Source: Cyanoderma ruficeps (Eukaryota; Chordata; Aves; Passeriformes; Timaliidae). Taken from it: DNA of 64,000 nt. This document shows positions 1 to 12,074 of this stretch, piece after piece. Both the position numbers and the translations under genes were made by a program. Numbering within the stretch: the first letter of the stretch is position 1; every line of letters starts with the position of its first letter. A model generated the notes under the pieces. That model was given only the letters and a program-made list of their open reading frames with translations. It searched no databases and was not told the DNA's origin. Location of the stretch: assembly GCA_008694505.1 (NCBI GenBank), contig VZDJ01004378.1, positions 23,652,179 through 23,716,178 on the forward strand. Reading direction: 5' to 3'.

Positions 1-3000
1 GGAAAAAAAAGTAGGGCTTATGAAAACTGAGATCTAAAAGTGCAGCAAAATGGATTATCACTTGTGGGTTTAGTATTTGATAGAACAAAAATCTACATAG
101 GTAGGCACCTGTGGACTATAGTATCAAGACTACAGCCAGGGTTTAAGCACACCTTTTGCAATATTCAGTAGTCCATTCAATATTACAGGAAGAATTGCCT
201 TATGCCTTTAGCTTCACAGACTGCTGTCCAGTGCCTGCTGCCCCTTTTCAAGTTGCTCTTTGAAGCCACCTATATGCCGAATCACCCTCCATCCTTAAAG
301 AAATATGCTTATTCTCATGCTTATTGCAACCTGTCTTCAACACTTAATACAGTTTGTCACCCTTCCCTGCTGTTACATCTGAACCAAGATACAAGGATCA
401 AACAAGTACTTAAAATGCTCTGTCTTTTTTCTAAAATAAAATCCAGAAATCCATTTGGAAGATCTGGTAAAGCAACAAAACCTGAGTTGTCAAAAATATG
501 TGGACACTTATCTCCTATCTCTCTTTTGTTTTAAGTAGAAAACTTTATTCATGTCAAAAAGATAACTCTATTTCCAGCTTCCTAAATGCTTGCCTGAAAC
601 CACTAGTTGCTTGAATAATGCTTTGAAGTCAAAAAAGATTGAGACTATGTTATTTAGAGGGGAAAAAAAAATTAAACAAAAGTATTCCTTGGAGAATATA
701 TCATCCCTAGAATATACTCCACCTTTGGGATCCCACCCAACATTAATTTTCTGAAGTCATGGACCTGCCTACTTTTCATTCTTGTAGGATGCCTATTTAT
801 GACTCTATTTGCCCAGACAGTTCAGCCTCCTTGTCTGAGGAGCAGCCTAGAAGTAGGAGGATCCTACAGCTACCTAGGAGCTACTGACTTCCTGACTCAG
901 TCATCACATAAAAATGAATTAGGTTTACAGACATTAATATACACCATGGAAGAAATTCTTCTTTAACAGAACTCAATGCTATATCTGATTAAAGATATCA
1001 TTTCTATGGTTACAATCTGAACAAAATTCAACTACCATTATGCAAAGGAACCACAGAGATCATACACTAGCTTGGGATTTTTACTTAATTTTGACTTGGC
1101 TTTTTATCTGCTTTTACTAGATAAAGACACAAATGTATAAAGCAGATATCATTTTTTCATAATGAAAAAAAGCATTTGGGATGTATGGATGGCTTATAAC
1201 AAAAGAAGTAACTTAAGCAAACTATTAAGGGTATCATTTAACCAGAAATGGAAATAAAATACCATATAAATTAGAACTTGGGAACCTCTTTTGTCTTGCA
1301 TAGGACAAGCCTGTTGTCAAAGAAGGAAATAAGCTTATTTCAGTTTCGTAAATGATATTAAATTCTCTCTCAAGATCCATGAAGTGTGAGAAATTATATT
1401 CCTGATTCTTATTTTACAAGTATGTTCAATGGTGTTAATACATACATACATCATATTCACTTCAGTATTCATATACCTTTTAAATTCTAATTCATACTGC
1501 AGTCTCCTTTGTTTCTTCAGTTCATTCCCAGATATTTTTCAAGTTACTCTTAAAAAAAAGTTCTGTTTTGGCAGATAAAGGTTCCTTGTTTTATTGTGTA
1601 GGTGTTTTCCAAAACATGTCTTGAGCTACTGCAGTTGATATTGCTGAGACCTTTGTGGAAAATATATATAATGTATAAAATATAAAATACATTACCTATA
1701 CTATAAAATATATCACATATTGTAAATTAAGCTGAACATTTGGCTTATCATCATCTTAAACTGTTTTTTACATATAACTTTTGCATATTTTCCATAATGC
1801 AAAAAGCAAAGTGATCTGATTTTAATGCTTTCTGTAATAGTGGAGCAGAAAAATAATGTGATTGCTCTGTTCAGTGACTGGACATGACCTGGAAAATCCC
1901 ATGTTCAGTTAAAATAACCCCAAATTCACTCTGACTGAATTGTTAATGGTAGCAGTAAGTAGAAGCAGGTGTACCCAAGTAAAAATACTTTGAGGTGATA
2001 TATGCGTGATATTAATAGGAATGAGACTCCCTTAACAAATGAAATATTAGTTAGAAGCTTGAAAATTTGTTTTCTCCTAACTTCCTAAGTAGGAGCTAGG
2101 ACAATTTTCACCTAAGGAAATCTGTTATTTAAGTATTTTACTAGTACAGAGAGGAATGTTCCTGTATAAATGCATGTGCATCAGATTGACATAAAGTAGT
2201 AACTTTAGATCAAAAAGATTCTATAAATTATGCAAGAAGGCATGAAAAATTAACCTATCCTTTACTCTTCTGTTTCCATCTGCTGGAATATTTTTGCTTC
2301 TTACTTAACTCAGAAATCTCATTTTCTCATGCCTCTTGATTCTATGCTCCATTGAAATTTAGCTGTTGCAGTGCTAACTCACATTTCTTTAGTATACCCA
2401 GGAGAGAAAAGTGAACTGGAGAAGCCTCCTCATTTTTCAGGGGAAACTCCATATATTTATATTTCAAAAAATATATTAAAACGGACCAAAGAACATTTTG
2501 AAATTGCATTGGACATTTGGTCTTTTCCCTAGTTTAACTTATGTTAATAAAATTAGACATTCTGCAAAGAGATTAATTTTATTTTGAAACTGTCACATCT
2601 TATATATTTTGATAGACTAACTGGGGTACTTCAATGGGACAACAGATGAGCTCAAAGTAAAGTGTGCAGAACAAATTACAAGCTTCCAAATAAGATTTCA
2701 GATTTGTTTTTTTAGCCTCAAAACAAAATAATCTAATTTTTTGGAATGTTGTCAGGAATCTGAGAATGCACAACGGTTTTAATAAAAAGGCAAATCATTC
2801 TCATTTTGAAGGGCACACCTGTCATATGTATGTTGGAGTAATGATAATGACCAAAAGAAAACTTTTTGTAATTAAAGCTGAGTGATGACAGCTTTTCTTG
2901 TTTGTTCCTCATTTCTCTGAATTTTCTTTCTTTTCCCTCAAAAAAATAGTCAAGTGTGATGAATATACATAAATCTTGCACACAGGGCCCCTTAGTTAGG

Positions 3001-4321
3001 AAGGTGGTCTAAAGAAAGGTTATGTGATTACCAGTGTTCAGCCAAGTAATGACTGCATCCACACTCTTAATTAGTGCTGTCAAATGTGTGAAAGGCAATG
3101 TCTGTGTTAGTGTCATACCTATATTTAACTTCCTACATAAAGAAACAACTACATTTCAATTCATAGGTAAAATCTAATCCTAATGTGCACAGAAAGGAAA
3201 TCCTTGCCAGGAATAAATAGGAATTTGTTACTTGGCTTTTGGCTGGAGATTGCTATGTCACCACTTCTGGTTAAAGGAAACTAAATTCTATACTCAGCAC
3301 TAAGAGGAATACAGTGTGGAAGAAATAATTAATAGTGGGAGAATGAAGAAAATGGCAAAATCGTGAAAAGCAGTAAATGAGATAGGAATTCAATTTTAGC
3401 TTACTTTTTTCCTATTGATAATCAAAATGGAAGAAGACTACTGCACAACTGCTTGGAAAAAACAGTACCAGTAGAAAAGTAAAAATTATGCTTATCAGCA
3501 TTTCTTTAAAGTGGTTTAAAAACTCATATGTAGTGCAAGATACTGGAACAAGCTAAATTTGAGACAAACCATGGTGAAATTTCCTTTTTTTCCTATCTTT
3601 CTGTACCATCTCTGGACAGATTCATAATGGGCCACCTAAATACAGTTGGTCTCAGTTTTTCAGTCTGGTTACCAAATCAGGAATATTTTATTTTCACAGC
3701 TATATTTTATCTTTGCTCCATCTTCCTAAGCCCATAAACCTTCAATTAACATCTCCCAGGCTCTTGACGTTCCAGCATCCAAAACTCCTGTGGCTTACAG
3801 ATTCTGTAACTTCAGGCCCAGACTCACCAGACAGCTTAACCTGAAGCAGGGACTCCATTCTTTTTCTCAGGGAATTTTGAAATGACTGGTATTTGTTCTG
3901 AACTAGGGAGGAGTGTCTAGTTAACCACAGGCATCCAGCTTGGATTCCTGAGCTGGGAATTTATCCAGTGGGTTTGATTCATTATCCTTATTTACACCTG
4001 TGAATTTATATTACATTAATTTTCATCTGTGTTTTTGTTTGCACCTGTGCAGAATGACTATGAAATGCTGCCATTCTGGTTTGGTAGCAGTTTATTTTTT
4101 TCATTATTTATATCTACCTGGGGGGCAAGGCTGCAAGGAAGCAGGCTTGGCGTGGGTAATAAATGAGTTGTCCTAAGTTCAACGCTCTAATTATTGTTTA
4201 AAAGTTGACCAGATGAAAAGCACTCCAGAAACAGAAACTTGTTTCTAACAAAATATTTGGATATAGCACATGATTACAAAAAGCCCAAAATACGTTAAAT
4301 TGTGGGTGTTTTTATTTTCAG
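1..4321 (+). other. NTS: Presumed NTS intron 2 (no exon found)
   Basis: This AT-rich stretch lies upstream of NTS exon 3 and ends in a pyrimidine-leaning acceptor (ttttattttcag). I looked for the short exon 2 motif of NTS (acidic SEEEMKALE-like residues) and for a signal-peptide exon, and saw neither. I therefore infer that exons 1-2 and the promoter lie before base 1. The 110-codon ORF at 202-534 has no recognisable domain and looks like chance. No transposon is obvious in this stretch. Confidence 0.5.
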
Positions 4322-4546
4322 ATTAACAGAGCAAAACTTCCTTACTGGAAAATGACCCTGCTAAATGTCTGCAATCTTGTCAACAAGATAAACAACCAAA
4401 TGGGGGAAACAGTAGAGGTAGATGAGGAGGATCTGGTTCCAGGAAGACAGTTCCCTGCTTCTCTGGATGGCTTCAGCTTGGAAGCAATGCTGACAGTGTA
4501 TCAACTGCAAAAAGTTTGCCACAGCAGAGCCTTTCAGCACTGGGAG
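4322..4546 (+). CDS. NTS: NTS exon 3
   Basis: The exon has 225 bases (75 codons) and begins INRAKLPYWKMTLLNV. It is flanked by an acceptor cag at 4319-4321 and a donor gtaac at 4547. It encodes the acidic linker and the FSLEAML helix region of the precursor and contains no bioactive peptide. The mammalian proteins as I recall them have a dibasic pair (ARRK or AKRQ) just before FP/LP. Here the residues read VPGRQFP, so this dibasic site is missing. The ATG at 4352 is internal and is not the start. Confidence 0.96.
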
Positions 4547-6110
4547 GTAACACAAACTGTCACAAATTCATGCTGTAGTGATGTTGCAAAAATCCATATC
4601 CATGTGACCTCCATCACATTGTCTGAGCTTTCCTTCCCTTTTTTACAATCTCTAATACCTCTAATATTCCTCTTTCAGTAAGAGTAGTGAATTAGTGCAA
4701 TTTCTAATGACCTGAGTGTATGTTCCTTACAATGATCCATGGATAAATGAGAGCTTTTCTTGACTACATACTTTCTCCACTCTTTGTAGCCATTCCAGGT
4801 AACCAAACAAACATATGGAAGTCATCACTAGGTCAGAAAACATAACTAATATCTGCTTACCAGACATGAAGTTACCATAGATCTATTGAAGCATAAATAA
4901 ATGTAGCCAGTGTTTCTGTTTTAAGGCCCTAAGGCAAACAGGGTTCAAGATGCAGGGATAGGTGCCTGTGTGTACACACCATTTTACTAGGTACTCTGGT
5001 TTTCTTATCATTGCTAGGAAACTGATGGCAAGGTAACTCCTGCTTTTTGTTTCCCTACACCTAAAGAGCGCCCTGGAAGTTGACATTGTGATTGTATGAA
5101 GATTGCTGCTCTTAAGTAGTGATTGTTTATAGTCCATTTGTGATATTTACTTTAATACAGTGATTACAGTGAAGCACGCTAGGCACAAACCACTTGCATT
5201 GTTAGATATTACACTAAAAGCTGTTTTGTGTAGTGAAAAGAGATAACTCAGTGTCACTACCCACTTTCCAGTAAAGCAAATGTCTTCATCTATCTCAGGT
5301 TCATGTACAGTCTAGCTGAATCCAGATCTTTTTTGTTTGTTTGTTTGGGTTTTGGTTTGCTTCGCTGAGTCAAAACTGTATATTCCCAATCCTCATATTA
5401 GCTGGGGTGGTCCATGCAAAGGACTGCAACCTCTTTGAGAACCAGAGTTTTCTGAAGACTCCACATCAGTGCATGTATTGCTGGAAAGGACCTAGCCTGG
5501 AACCAAATGTGCAATAATCCACATGTATTAATCACAATTCCCTGCTTTGCAGGAATCTGCAGACTAAAATATTTCTCAAAAAATGAAACCAGCAAGCAGT
5601 GCATGTAGGTGTATAACCTAAATGTGTGATAACAGAGTGATAGTCATTAGAAAACTTTCAGTCAATTTGAGTTTTAATCTAAAGAGGATATACCAAGCTT
5701 TCCTCTCTAGTCAAAATGATCTAATTTGTTGAAGTGGAATTTAAATATCACTTCTGTAGGGCTCAGCTCATCTTTAGCCTGATTTTAGTTTTGTCCCTTG
5801 AGTTTTGTCTTTTTTTTTTTTTAAATTAACGCTGCAGCTTATATAGTAAAGAATATTCTTGGTGACAGATGTTAAAATAATATTTCATTAAAATTTTGAG
5901 GAGTTTATAATTTTCATTACCAGAAAAAGTAGATAACAATATGTCTCTTCTTGTGTTCTACAGTTACTTCAGCAAGATGCTTTTGATCTAGAGAACTCAA
6001 GCCAAGAAAAGGAAATAATGAAGAGAAAAAATCCCTATATTCTGAAACGGCAGCTACATGTGAACAAAGCTAGAAGACCATACATACTCAAGAGAAGTTC
6101 ATATTACTGA
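4322..6110 (+). CDS. NTS: Neurotensin/neuromedin N precursor, 3' part (exons 3-4)
   Basis: The coding sequence in this window is join(4322..4546, 5964..6110), giving 123 residues of the C-terminal part of the secreted precursor. The precursor passes through the regulated secretory pathway of neurons and gut endocrine cells and is cut at dibasic sites by prohormone convertases. The products act on neurotensin receptors. Exon 3 carries the conserved family block LDGFSLEAMLTVYQLQ followed by HSRAFQHWE. Exon 4 carries two related peptides, KNPYIL and a 13-mer ending RRPYIL, each bounded by KR. Both introns flanking exon 3 are phase 0, so the frame joins directly. Exon 4 ends in SSYY and TGA. The signal peptide and N-terminus are absent from the window, so the gene is partial only because of the window edge. 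The identification rests on the peptide motifs and is very secure. Confidence 0.97.
4547..5963 (+). other. NTS: NTS intron 3
   Basis: This 1,417-base intron runs from gtaac to a tail of ttcttgtgttctacag, and is phase 0 at both ends. It contains a T/G-rich tract at about 5328-5360 and a T run at about 5810-5822. The reverse-strand ORFs of 68 and 84 codons inside it have no recognisable features. Confidence 0.9.
5964..6110 (+). CDS. NTS: NTS exon 4: LANT-6 (neuromedin N) and neurotensin
   Basis: The exon encodes 48 residues plus TGA (6108-6110). In order: an acidic leader (LLQQDAFDLENSSQEKE), KR, KNPYIL, KR, QLHVNKARRPYIL, KR, SSYY. KNPYIL is the hexapeptide known from chicken as LANT-6, where mammals have KIPYIL. 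The 13-mer matches the known chicken neurotensin, with the N-terminal Gln expected to become pyroglutamate. All three KR sites needed to release both peptides are intact. The internal RR of neurotensin is part of the mature hormone. Confidence 0.98.
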   Translation, partial: LLQQDAFDLENSSQEKEIMKRKNPYILKRQLHVNKARRPYILKRSSYY

Positions 6111-6330
6111 TGCAGCAGAAGAAAACAATGTATATTTAGTTTATAGGTAACTGTGCATTATGGTTATCTTATCTAAATCTAAAATCATACTTGTGTGAAA
6201 ATATATTCTGGAAAATCAAGATGATAACATAGCTGTGTCTTTTTTGCAATTGCTGTTTCATTGTGAATTTTTCCTACTTGAGATAAATTGGACTGATACA
6301 TTTGCGAATAAAACTAGTTTTAAAGCATGA
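6111..6330 (+). other. NTS: NTS 3' untranslated region
   Basis: This AT-rich trailer follows the TGA. The first canonical AATAAA is at 6307-6312, about 200 bases after the stop. I place the end of the mRNA roughly 15-25 bases beyond it. The exact cleavage site is inferred. Confidence 0.7.
6307..6312 (+). terminator. NTS: NTS poly(A) signal
   Basis: This is a canonical AATAAA about 200 bases downstream of the NTS stop codon on the coding strand, in the expected position for a short neuropeptide 3' UTR. Other AT-rich hexamers farther downstream could act as alternatives. Confidence 0.7.
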
Positions 6331-7249
6331 TGTATTGTACAAAACTGAGATTTCAACATGCTATCAAACAATCTTGTAGGTTTTTTTCCAATTTTATAAA
6401 GCACACCAATATAACACCAAGTAAATTGATATTGTCCATAAATCCTGCTGAGAATCTTACAATTTCTTAAGGCAACACGTCAAACATGTAAATGCTTACA
6501 AACTTTTTGAATAATATAGTAGTAAGAACTGCCACAGTATTTTATGTTTTGACCAGACTAATTTATTAGGGAATAGACCTAAGGAAGAAAAAGAATGCTA
6601 TCAATTGAAAGTTAAGTGGCAATTTCAAAATGAATATTTAAAATAGCTTGCTTGTAAGTGAATTTTGGATTTTTGACTCCTAATCTATGAGTGCTCAGGA
6701 AAAAAAAAACAAAAAACCCAACAAAAAGCTGATTCATGTCCCAGTGCTGTCACTGTTAAAAGTCAAAATAGTAACTTGGTTACACGAGAAACTTGGTGTT
6801 TGAAAGATTAATTGAAATTAAGATATCTTAAAATTAGTATTAAAAGGCATTTTCTTTCCTTCCCTATACAAATTTGTAGAAAACAGGAAGTTTCAGAGTT
6901 GAAAACAGTCTTGGAGTCTAACAGAGAGGGAGGGTCACAGCATGAGAAAAATTATTTTCAAGACATGAGAAATCAACTGCCGTCTGAAAGTTACACATTT
7001 TCCAGTTCTGTGTTTGTGATGTGTGCATGAGATTTGGGATCTCAATGATTCTGGGTTCCAGTTAGGAGGAAAACAGTCTGAAAGGACTGGGGGCCACAAC
7101 AACCATCCAAATTGAGAGGTAGTCGGAGACCTGTGAAGCCTGGATGCTCAGACCAGAAGGCAAAAATGGGACAGACATTGTTTTTGAAAACTTGCCTGTT
7201 TCCTGTTTGAGGCATTTCCTCAAAGCACTTCTCCTCCAACAAACAGCCA

Positions 7250-7362
7250 CACCATCCACCCCCCTCCCAAACAAAAAACCAAACCAAACAAAGAAACAAC
7301 CCCCCACCTTCCACACACACAAACACCCCCAAACAACCAAAAACCCAACAGAAAACCCGAAC
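7250..7362. repeat. C/A-rich low-complexity tract
   Basis: The + strand here is almost only A and C, with runs such as aaaccaaaccaaaca, followed by cacacacaaacaccccc. The overlapping 105-127-codon ORFs on both strands owe their length to this composition and encode Gly/Phe/Trp- or Pro/Thr/Lys-rich text. Confidence 0.85.
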
Positions 7363-8911
7363 ACTTGGCGAATATTCAAATCCTCTCACAAGTTTGTTAC
7401 ACTTTGTTGCATGGGGAAGGATGGAGTTTTTAAAGTAAAATGTATTTACTTTAAGTTATTTCCTTCTTTCACTGCAAATATTGCTAATCAGTTTATTCAT
7501 TCAATAACCCTTAAATGCATGCACTGACAAGAAATAACTGAGCATACACTAATTATTTCAATAACCATTATGACTCAAATACAGCAAAGCAATTAAGTAT
7601 GATCAGTCCCAATGTTTTAAATGCTTAATGTGCTTAAGGGCTTTACTTAAATAAGTAAACTCACACCCCTAACTTTTTTTACGAAATACAATGTATTAGA
7701 ATGGAGACCCAGCATGCTCTCAGGTGGTTAAGAAACACTTTCTTTCCAACAAAACTGTAAGATCCCTAGTCCTATTATGGATATTTGCATTCTGAAATAT
7801 CTTTTGCTCTGAAATAACAAGACAGAACAGTTTCTTTAAAAATTTGCTGCTTGTAGTACCTGAGGAAAAAGTAAAAAGGAATTTCAGATCACTTTTTCAT
7901 CGTAAAAACCAGAAGAATAAAACAAAAAGAAATAAGTTGTCATATTTTTCTCTCATGTTAAGTTTAAGAGTATAAAAGCTAAAAAAACCAGTTGGGTAAG
8001 GTAATGTGGTTGTCATCTGATAGAGAATGTAAATTTTTCAGAAACAAACACCCTTCTCTCTCTCATTTTGGGCGTAATTTAGACAGTCACGGTAATGGCA
8101 TATGACCTCAAATGATGGTAATAACTCTTCCATCCTCATCTGGTGTTCCAAACTACCTTGTGACCATGTACTTGTTCTTTACTGTGCAGAGCTAACCGAT
8201 TAGTCAGACTGGCTGGAAATGGCATTAAATAACCCATTTCCTCTGAGCAGACTGTGAATCCACACACAGCCAGCTACTGTGTATCACTGGTAGAGACAGA
8301 GCTTAAAGTATGTCTGGAAAGTACAGTTTGTCAGTTGTCCCTAGTCTCTGATGGAGGTGTCAGAGGAATGTCATTCAATGTGATAGTCTGAAGTAGATGA
8401 GGAAACAAAAACTGTAATTGCAATATGGTCAGTTAAGCTAAAAAAGCCAGACCTGGCTTTTCAGTTTATTGGTCATTAATGAAAAGCAAACATAGCAGCA
8501 TTAAAATATTAGCAGACACAAACCATAGAATTAAGCCAGGTGCTCAGAGCTGTTAAAGGAAACTCTGAAGTCTGGGAGACTTCCTTGCTTGAAATCTCTT
8601 CTCTCTTCTAGCTGTTGCTACCTCCTGATGGCCTCACTGCTGTGGAATTGCAGCCTTTCTTCAGCCTTCATTATTAGATGATAGCAAAAAACCCCCAAAA
8701 AACCAACAAAAAATGAAAAGGCTTATGCATATTTGTCTCTATTTTGCACATTCTATCAGTGAGAACCTAAGGGTACCTGCTTCATCCATAACTGCATTGC
8801 CTGCAATATCCATGCTGCTATATTTGCAGCAGCCATGAGTGCTGGAAGAACTTCAAATTAGAGGAGACTATCAAAATATTTAAAGACTTATTAATTTAGA
8901 AAGTTAGAAGT

Positions 8912-9067
8912 TCTTTTCCCCTTCCCTTCCCTTCCCTTCCCTTCCCTNNNNNNNNNNNNNNNNNNNNNNNCGCTTCCCTTCCCTTCCCTCCCCTCTTCCC
9001 CTCCATCCCTTTTCCCTCTCCCCTCTTCCTTTTTCTTTTCCCTTTTCCTTTCCCATTCCATTCCTTT
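8912..9067. repeat. (CCCTT)n pyrimidine tract with assembly gap
   Basis: A CCCTT pentanucleotide repeat on the + strand is broken by 23 N at 8948-8970 and then decays into a C/T-only tract up to about 9067. The minus strand reads GGGAA repeats, which fit a G-quadruplex or triplex-forming purine tract. The true repeat length is unknown because of the gap. Confidence 0.95.
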
Positions 9068-10201
9068 ATGTTTAAAAATGTTGTTTTGGAGACCATTTAT
9101 TAAGAACACCTTTTGATATGGGCTTTTTTTTAATATAAAAACAATTATTGAGAGATGATCTCTCTCTTTCTATGTCTTCAGAGGAGCACATTTTTTTAAA
9201 AATAAATTCCATTACTGAATTTTTAATTAAGTTCGTAGATGAATAATTATAGCAATTATTGAGAAACTTCATACCTAACTATTTCCTAGACTCCTAAAAT
9301 ACTGGATATAGTCATACAGTTATTGCCAAAACCTGTCAGCACTTTCTAATGAAAAATTAAATGGAACTGAGATTTACTTAGATTTTATACATATTTTATG
9401 TTATCATCTATAATATTGCAACTGCCCTACACAGAAAAAGTAAAATACAGAGAAATTAATAACTTTATCATCTCTGAAGCATATATTTGTTACTTTTTCT
9501 TTTAAAGAAACATTATGATATAATAGTTGCTGTTATCAAGGTTAAAGGCAGTGGTGATAAAATAAGTCTTGAGTTCTTAAGTCTTGCTTATGGTATATTA
9601 TAAATTTTGCTGTTTTCTGTATTTTCTATTATAAGTCAAAATTTTTGTTTATGTTTTAGGTAACAATGTGTAAGGATGTGCTGTAAACAAAATGGATGAA
9701 ATTTTGAGTTTTCAGATTAAGAGAGATTTAATTTTCAAATGTATGATATTGGCTATGTCTCATACCCAACTCCTAGTGAACACAAAATGTAGACAGAATT
9801 GGTCTTGATCTTCACTCCTTTCCCCCAAGATTAATTACTAGTTTGCACTGTGGAATATCAAATTGAAGACACAAGCTACTACTACAATAATTTCATGTTG
9901 AAGGCAGAAAGAGGGGCAGGTTTTTCCTAAATTCCCCAAGATTCCAGACTGATCATTGATGTTCTCGACATCCAAAATCCTGGACTGAATGAAAGCAGTG
10001 AGAAAATAAGAGTTTCAGATAATCTGCAAAATAAATTGGCCTGATTTTTGTGATATAACAAAAGATTCAGCACCTGGATCTCACTCTCTAGGAAGCAAAA
10101 CAAAGTGGAAGAGAGGGATTGACCTCTGCAAGGAACCTGGATAATGAGATTTTAATTGCTGCCAAATGCAAGCATTCAGAATTCATGAGTGAGGCTGCAA
10201 A

Positions 10202-10267
10202 ATAGATAGAAAGATAGAAAGAAAAAAGATAGAAAGATAGAAAGATAGATAAATAGATAAGTAAATA
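10202..10267. repeat. (AGAT/AGAA)n microsatellite
   Basis: This is an imperfect tetranucleotide array that mixes agat and agaa units and ends in aaat/aagt variants. No gene is nearby. Confidence 0.9.
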
Positions 10268-11308
10268 ACCCTGACACCTAAATAAAGTAATAAATATATG
10301 TCAAATGATTTTTGTTTCTTTCCATTACTGGAGTGCCCTGGAACATTAGAATCACATATCTAAGATTTGTCAACAAGAAGAACTTAAACATATTTTCTTT
10401 TTTAATATTAATTTCTACCAAAACTTGACATTCTCATCCAGCCTCTTGAATCCAGCGGGTGTTGTATTGCAACACACACAAAAAGAACAATGCCCATGAC
10501 CTGATTTCTAAATCATCCAAACCCAGGATACTTGGCTGAGTCTGGCAGACCAATCAATCAGACAGTGGAATAGAAAGAGCTTTGTGGTACCTCATTAGCA
10601 GCCTAGCTTTGTCTGACTGAATGATTCCTCTGAAGCAGCAATATGGGAAAATGACATGGGAGCCACCCCATAATTTTTGGAGGGTGTCAGCTATTAAGAA
10701 ACAAAGCCTTCAGGAGCTCCTGGTTGCCCAATGAAGACTTGCTTTTTCCAAGCAGATGAGAGTGTGCATCTGATGTCCCAGGAATTGTGTCACATTCCAT
10801 TGTACAAAAGGAAAAGAAGGACTATACAAAAATGGACTTGAATTACCAAGGAATAGCATTTTTCTGTTGGAGCTCCCAGTGGGTCAAGTACCAGTCTGTT
10901 TTGTCACAGAAGTTACAGTGCACTGTTAGTCTGAAACCGTTTTCTATTTTGCCCTTGAAAACCAGTTGAAAGAAGCTTTGGCAGGATATATTTCTCTTAT
11001 GGATACATAAAGGGCTACTCAGCTGGTCTGCACATTACTTTTTTAAAAGACTGGCAGCAACATGAAGACCTCTGTCCAGGTGCAGTGTCCTGGCTGATTA
11101 ATAAAGTGTTAATATTATGAGAGTGGATTTGTACACCAGTGAATCTAATAGACTGGAAACATCCCAAGTTACAATCTTGACACCATTATTGCAGCTTTTT
11201 GGATTGATGATTTAAAAATACAAGCTGTATAACAGATTTTTGTAATCTAGTATTCTAGAACTTTTTTATCTCCTGTAGGCATTTAACTCAAAATCTAAAA
11301 AAATGTAG

Positions 11309-11339
11309 GAAAGAAAGAAAAGAAAGAAAGAAAAAAANA

Positions 11340-11411
<72 letters not shown>

Positions 11412-11422
11412 AAAAGAAAAGA
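11309..11422. repeat. (AAAG)n microsatellite
   Basis: A long, nearly pure AAAG array with one N at 11338. On the minus strand it is a CTTT tract that produces a spurious Phe/Leu/Ser-rich ORF. It is probably length-polymorphic. Confidence 0.95.
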
Positions 11423-12034
11423 ACTAGTATATGCTATAATGTGCATTATTTTCCTAATGTTTTTACTGAGCAATATGACTTGGGAATCATTTTATCTGTA
11501 ATTACTGGCATTGCTCCTCCAATTTCTTTCTTATATCTATGTATGAATTTAAAAACAACTCTTCCTATAATCTAATATTTTAAAGACTTTTATTAGGATG
11601 AAAAAAGACAAAATTTTTGAATGAATATACTCCATGCTTAAAACTCAATCATTCTTGTCCTAAAAAAAACCCCAAACAACAAAACATTTCCTACTTTTTA
11701 GCAGATATAGGCAAGATCTTAGAAATAGTTTATTCAATAGCTCTTTCATGAATGAAATCTCTTGATTATTTTTGTGTACTACCAAATCCTTAAGGTAGTT
11801 GTATAATCATATACTGTAGAAGTTGTTGTGTTTTGGTATCTTATTTAATGATCTTTTAAATAAAGAGCTGTTTGGAAAAGACAACTTGATTTTTGTTCTA
11901 TTTAAAAGAAGGGATCAAAAAAAACCCCACCACACAGAGCAAAGGTATATGTGTATATATACAAAAATGAAGGGTTTATTCAAATTATTCTGAATTTTGC
12001 AGCATATAATGTGTAACTTGGAGGAATATGTAAC

Positions 12035-12074
12035 TGCAGAATACTACAGTACCATGGTATTATAGTATTCTGCA
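12035..12074. repeat. 40-bp imperfect palindrome
   Basis: The left arm starts tgcagaatacta and the right arm ends tagtattctgca, meeting at a central accatggt. Counting the 19-base arms around the central AT, 17 of 19 positions pair. The symmetry stops just outside both ends. Its function is unknown. Confidence 0.8.

Noticed and set aside
202..534. Possible NTS upstream exon in the 110-codon ORF
   Set aside because: It does not contain the signal peptide or the acidic SEEEMKALE-type residues expected of NTS exons 1-2, and has no matching splice sites in phase 0.
4361..4555. Minus-strand 64-codon ORF opposite NTS exon 3
   Set aside because: It is an antisense shadow of a well-supported exon.
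7042..7527. 105-127-codon ORFs on both strands
   Set aside because: Their length comes from the A/C-only tract at 7250-7362.
11288..11473. Phe/Leu/Ser-repeat peptide (61 codons)
   Set aside because: It is a translation of the AAAG microsatellite.
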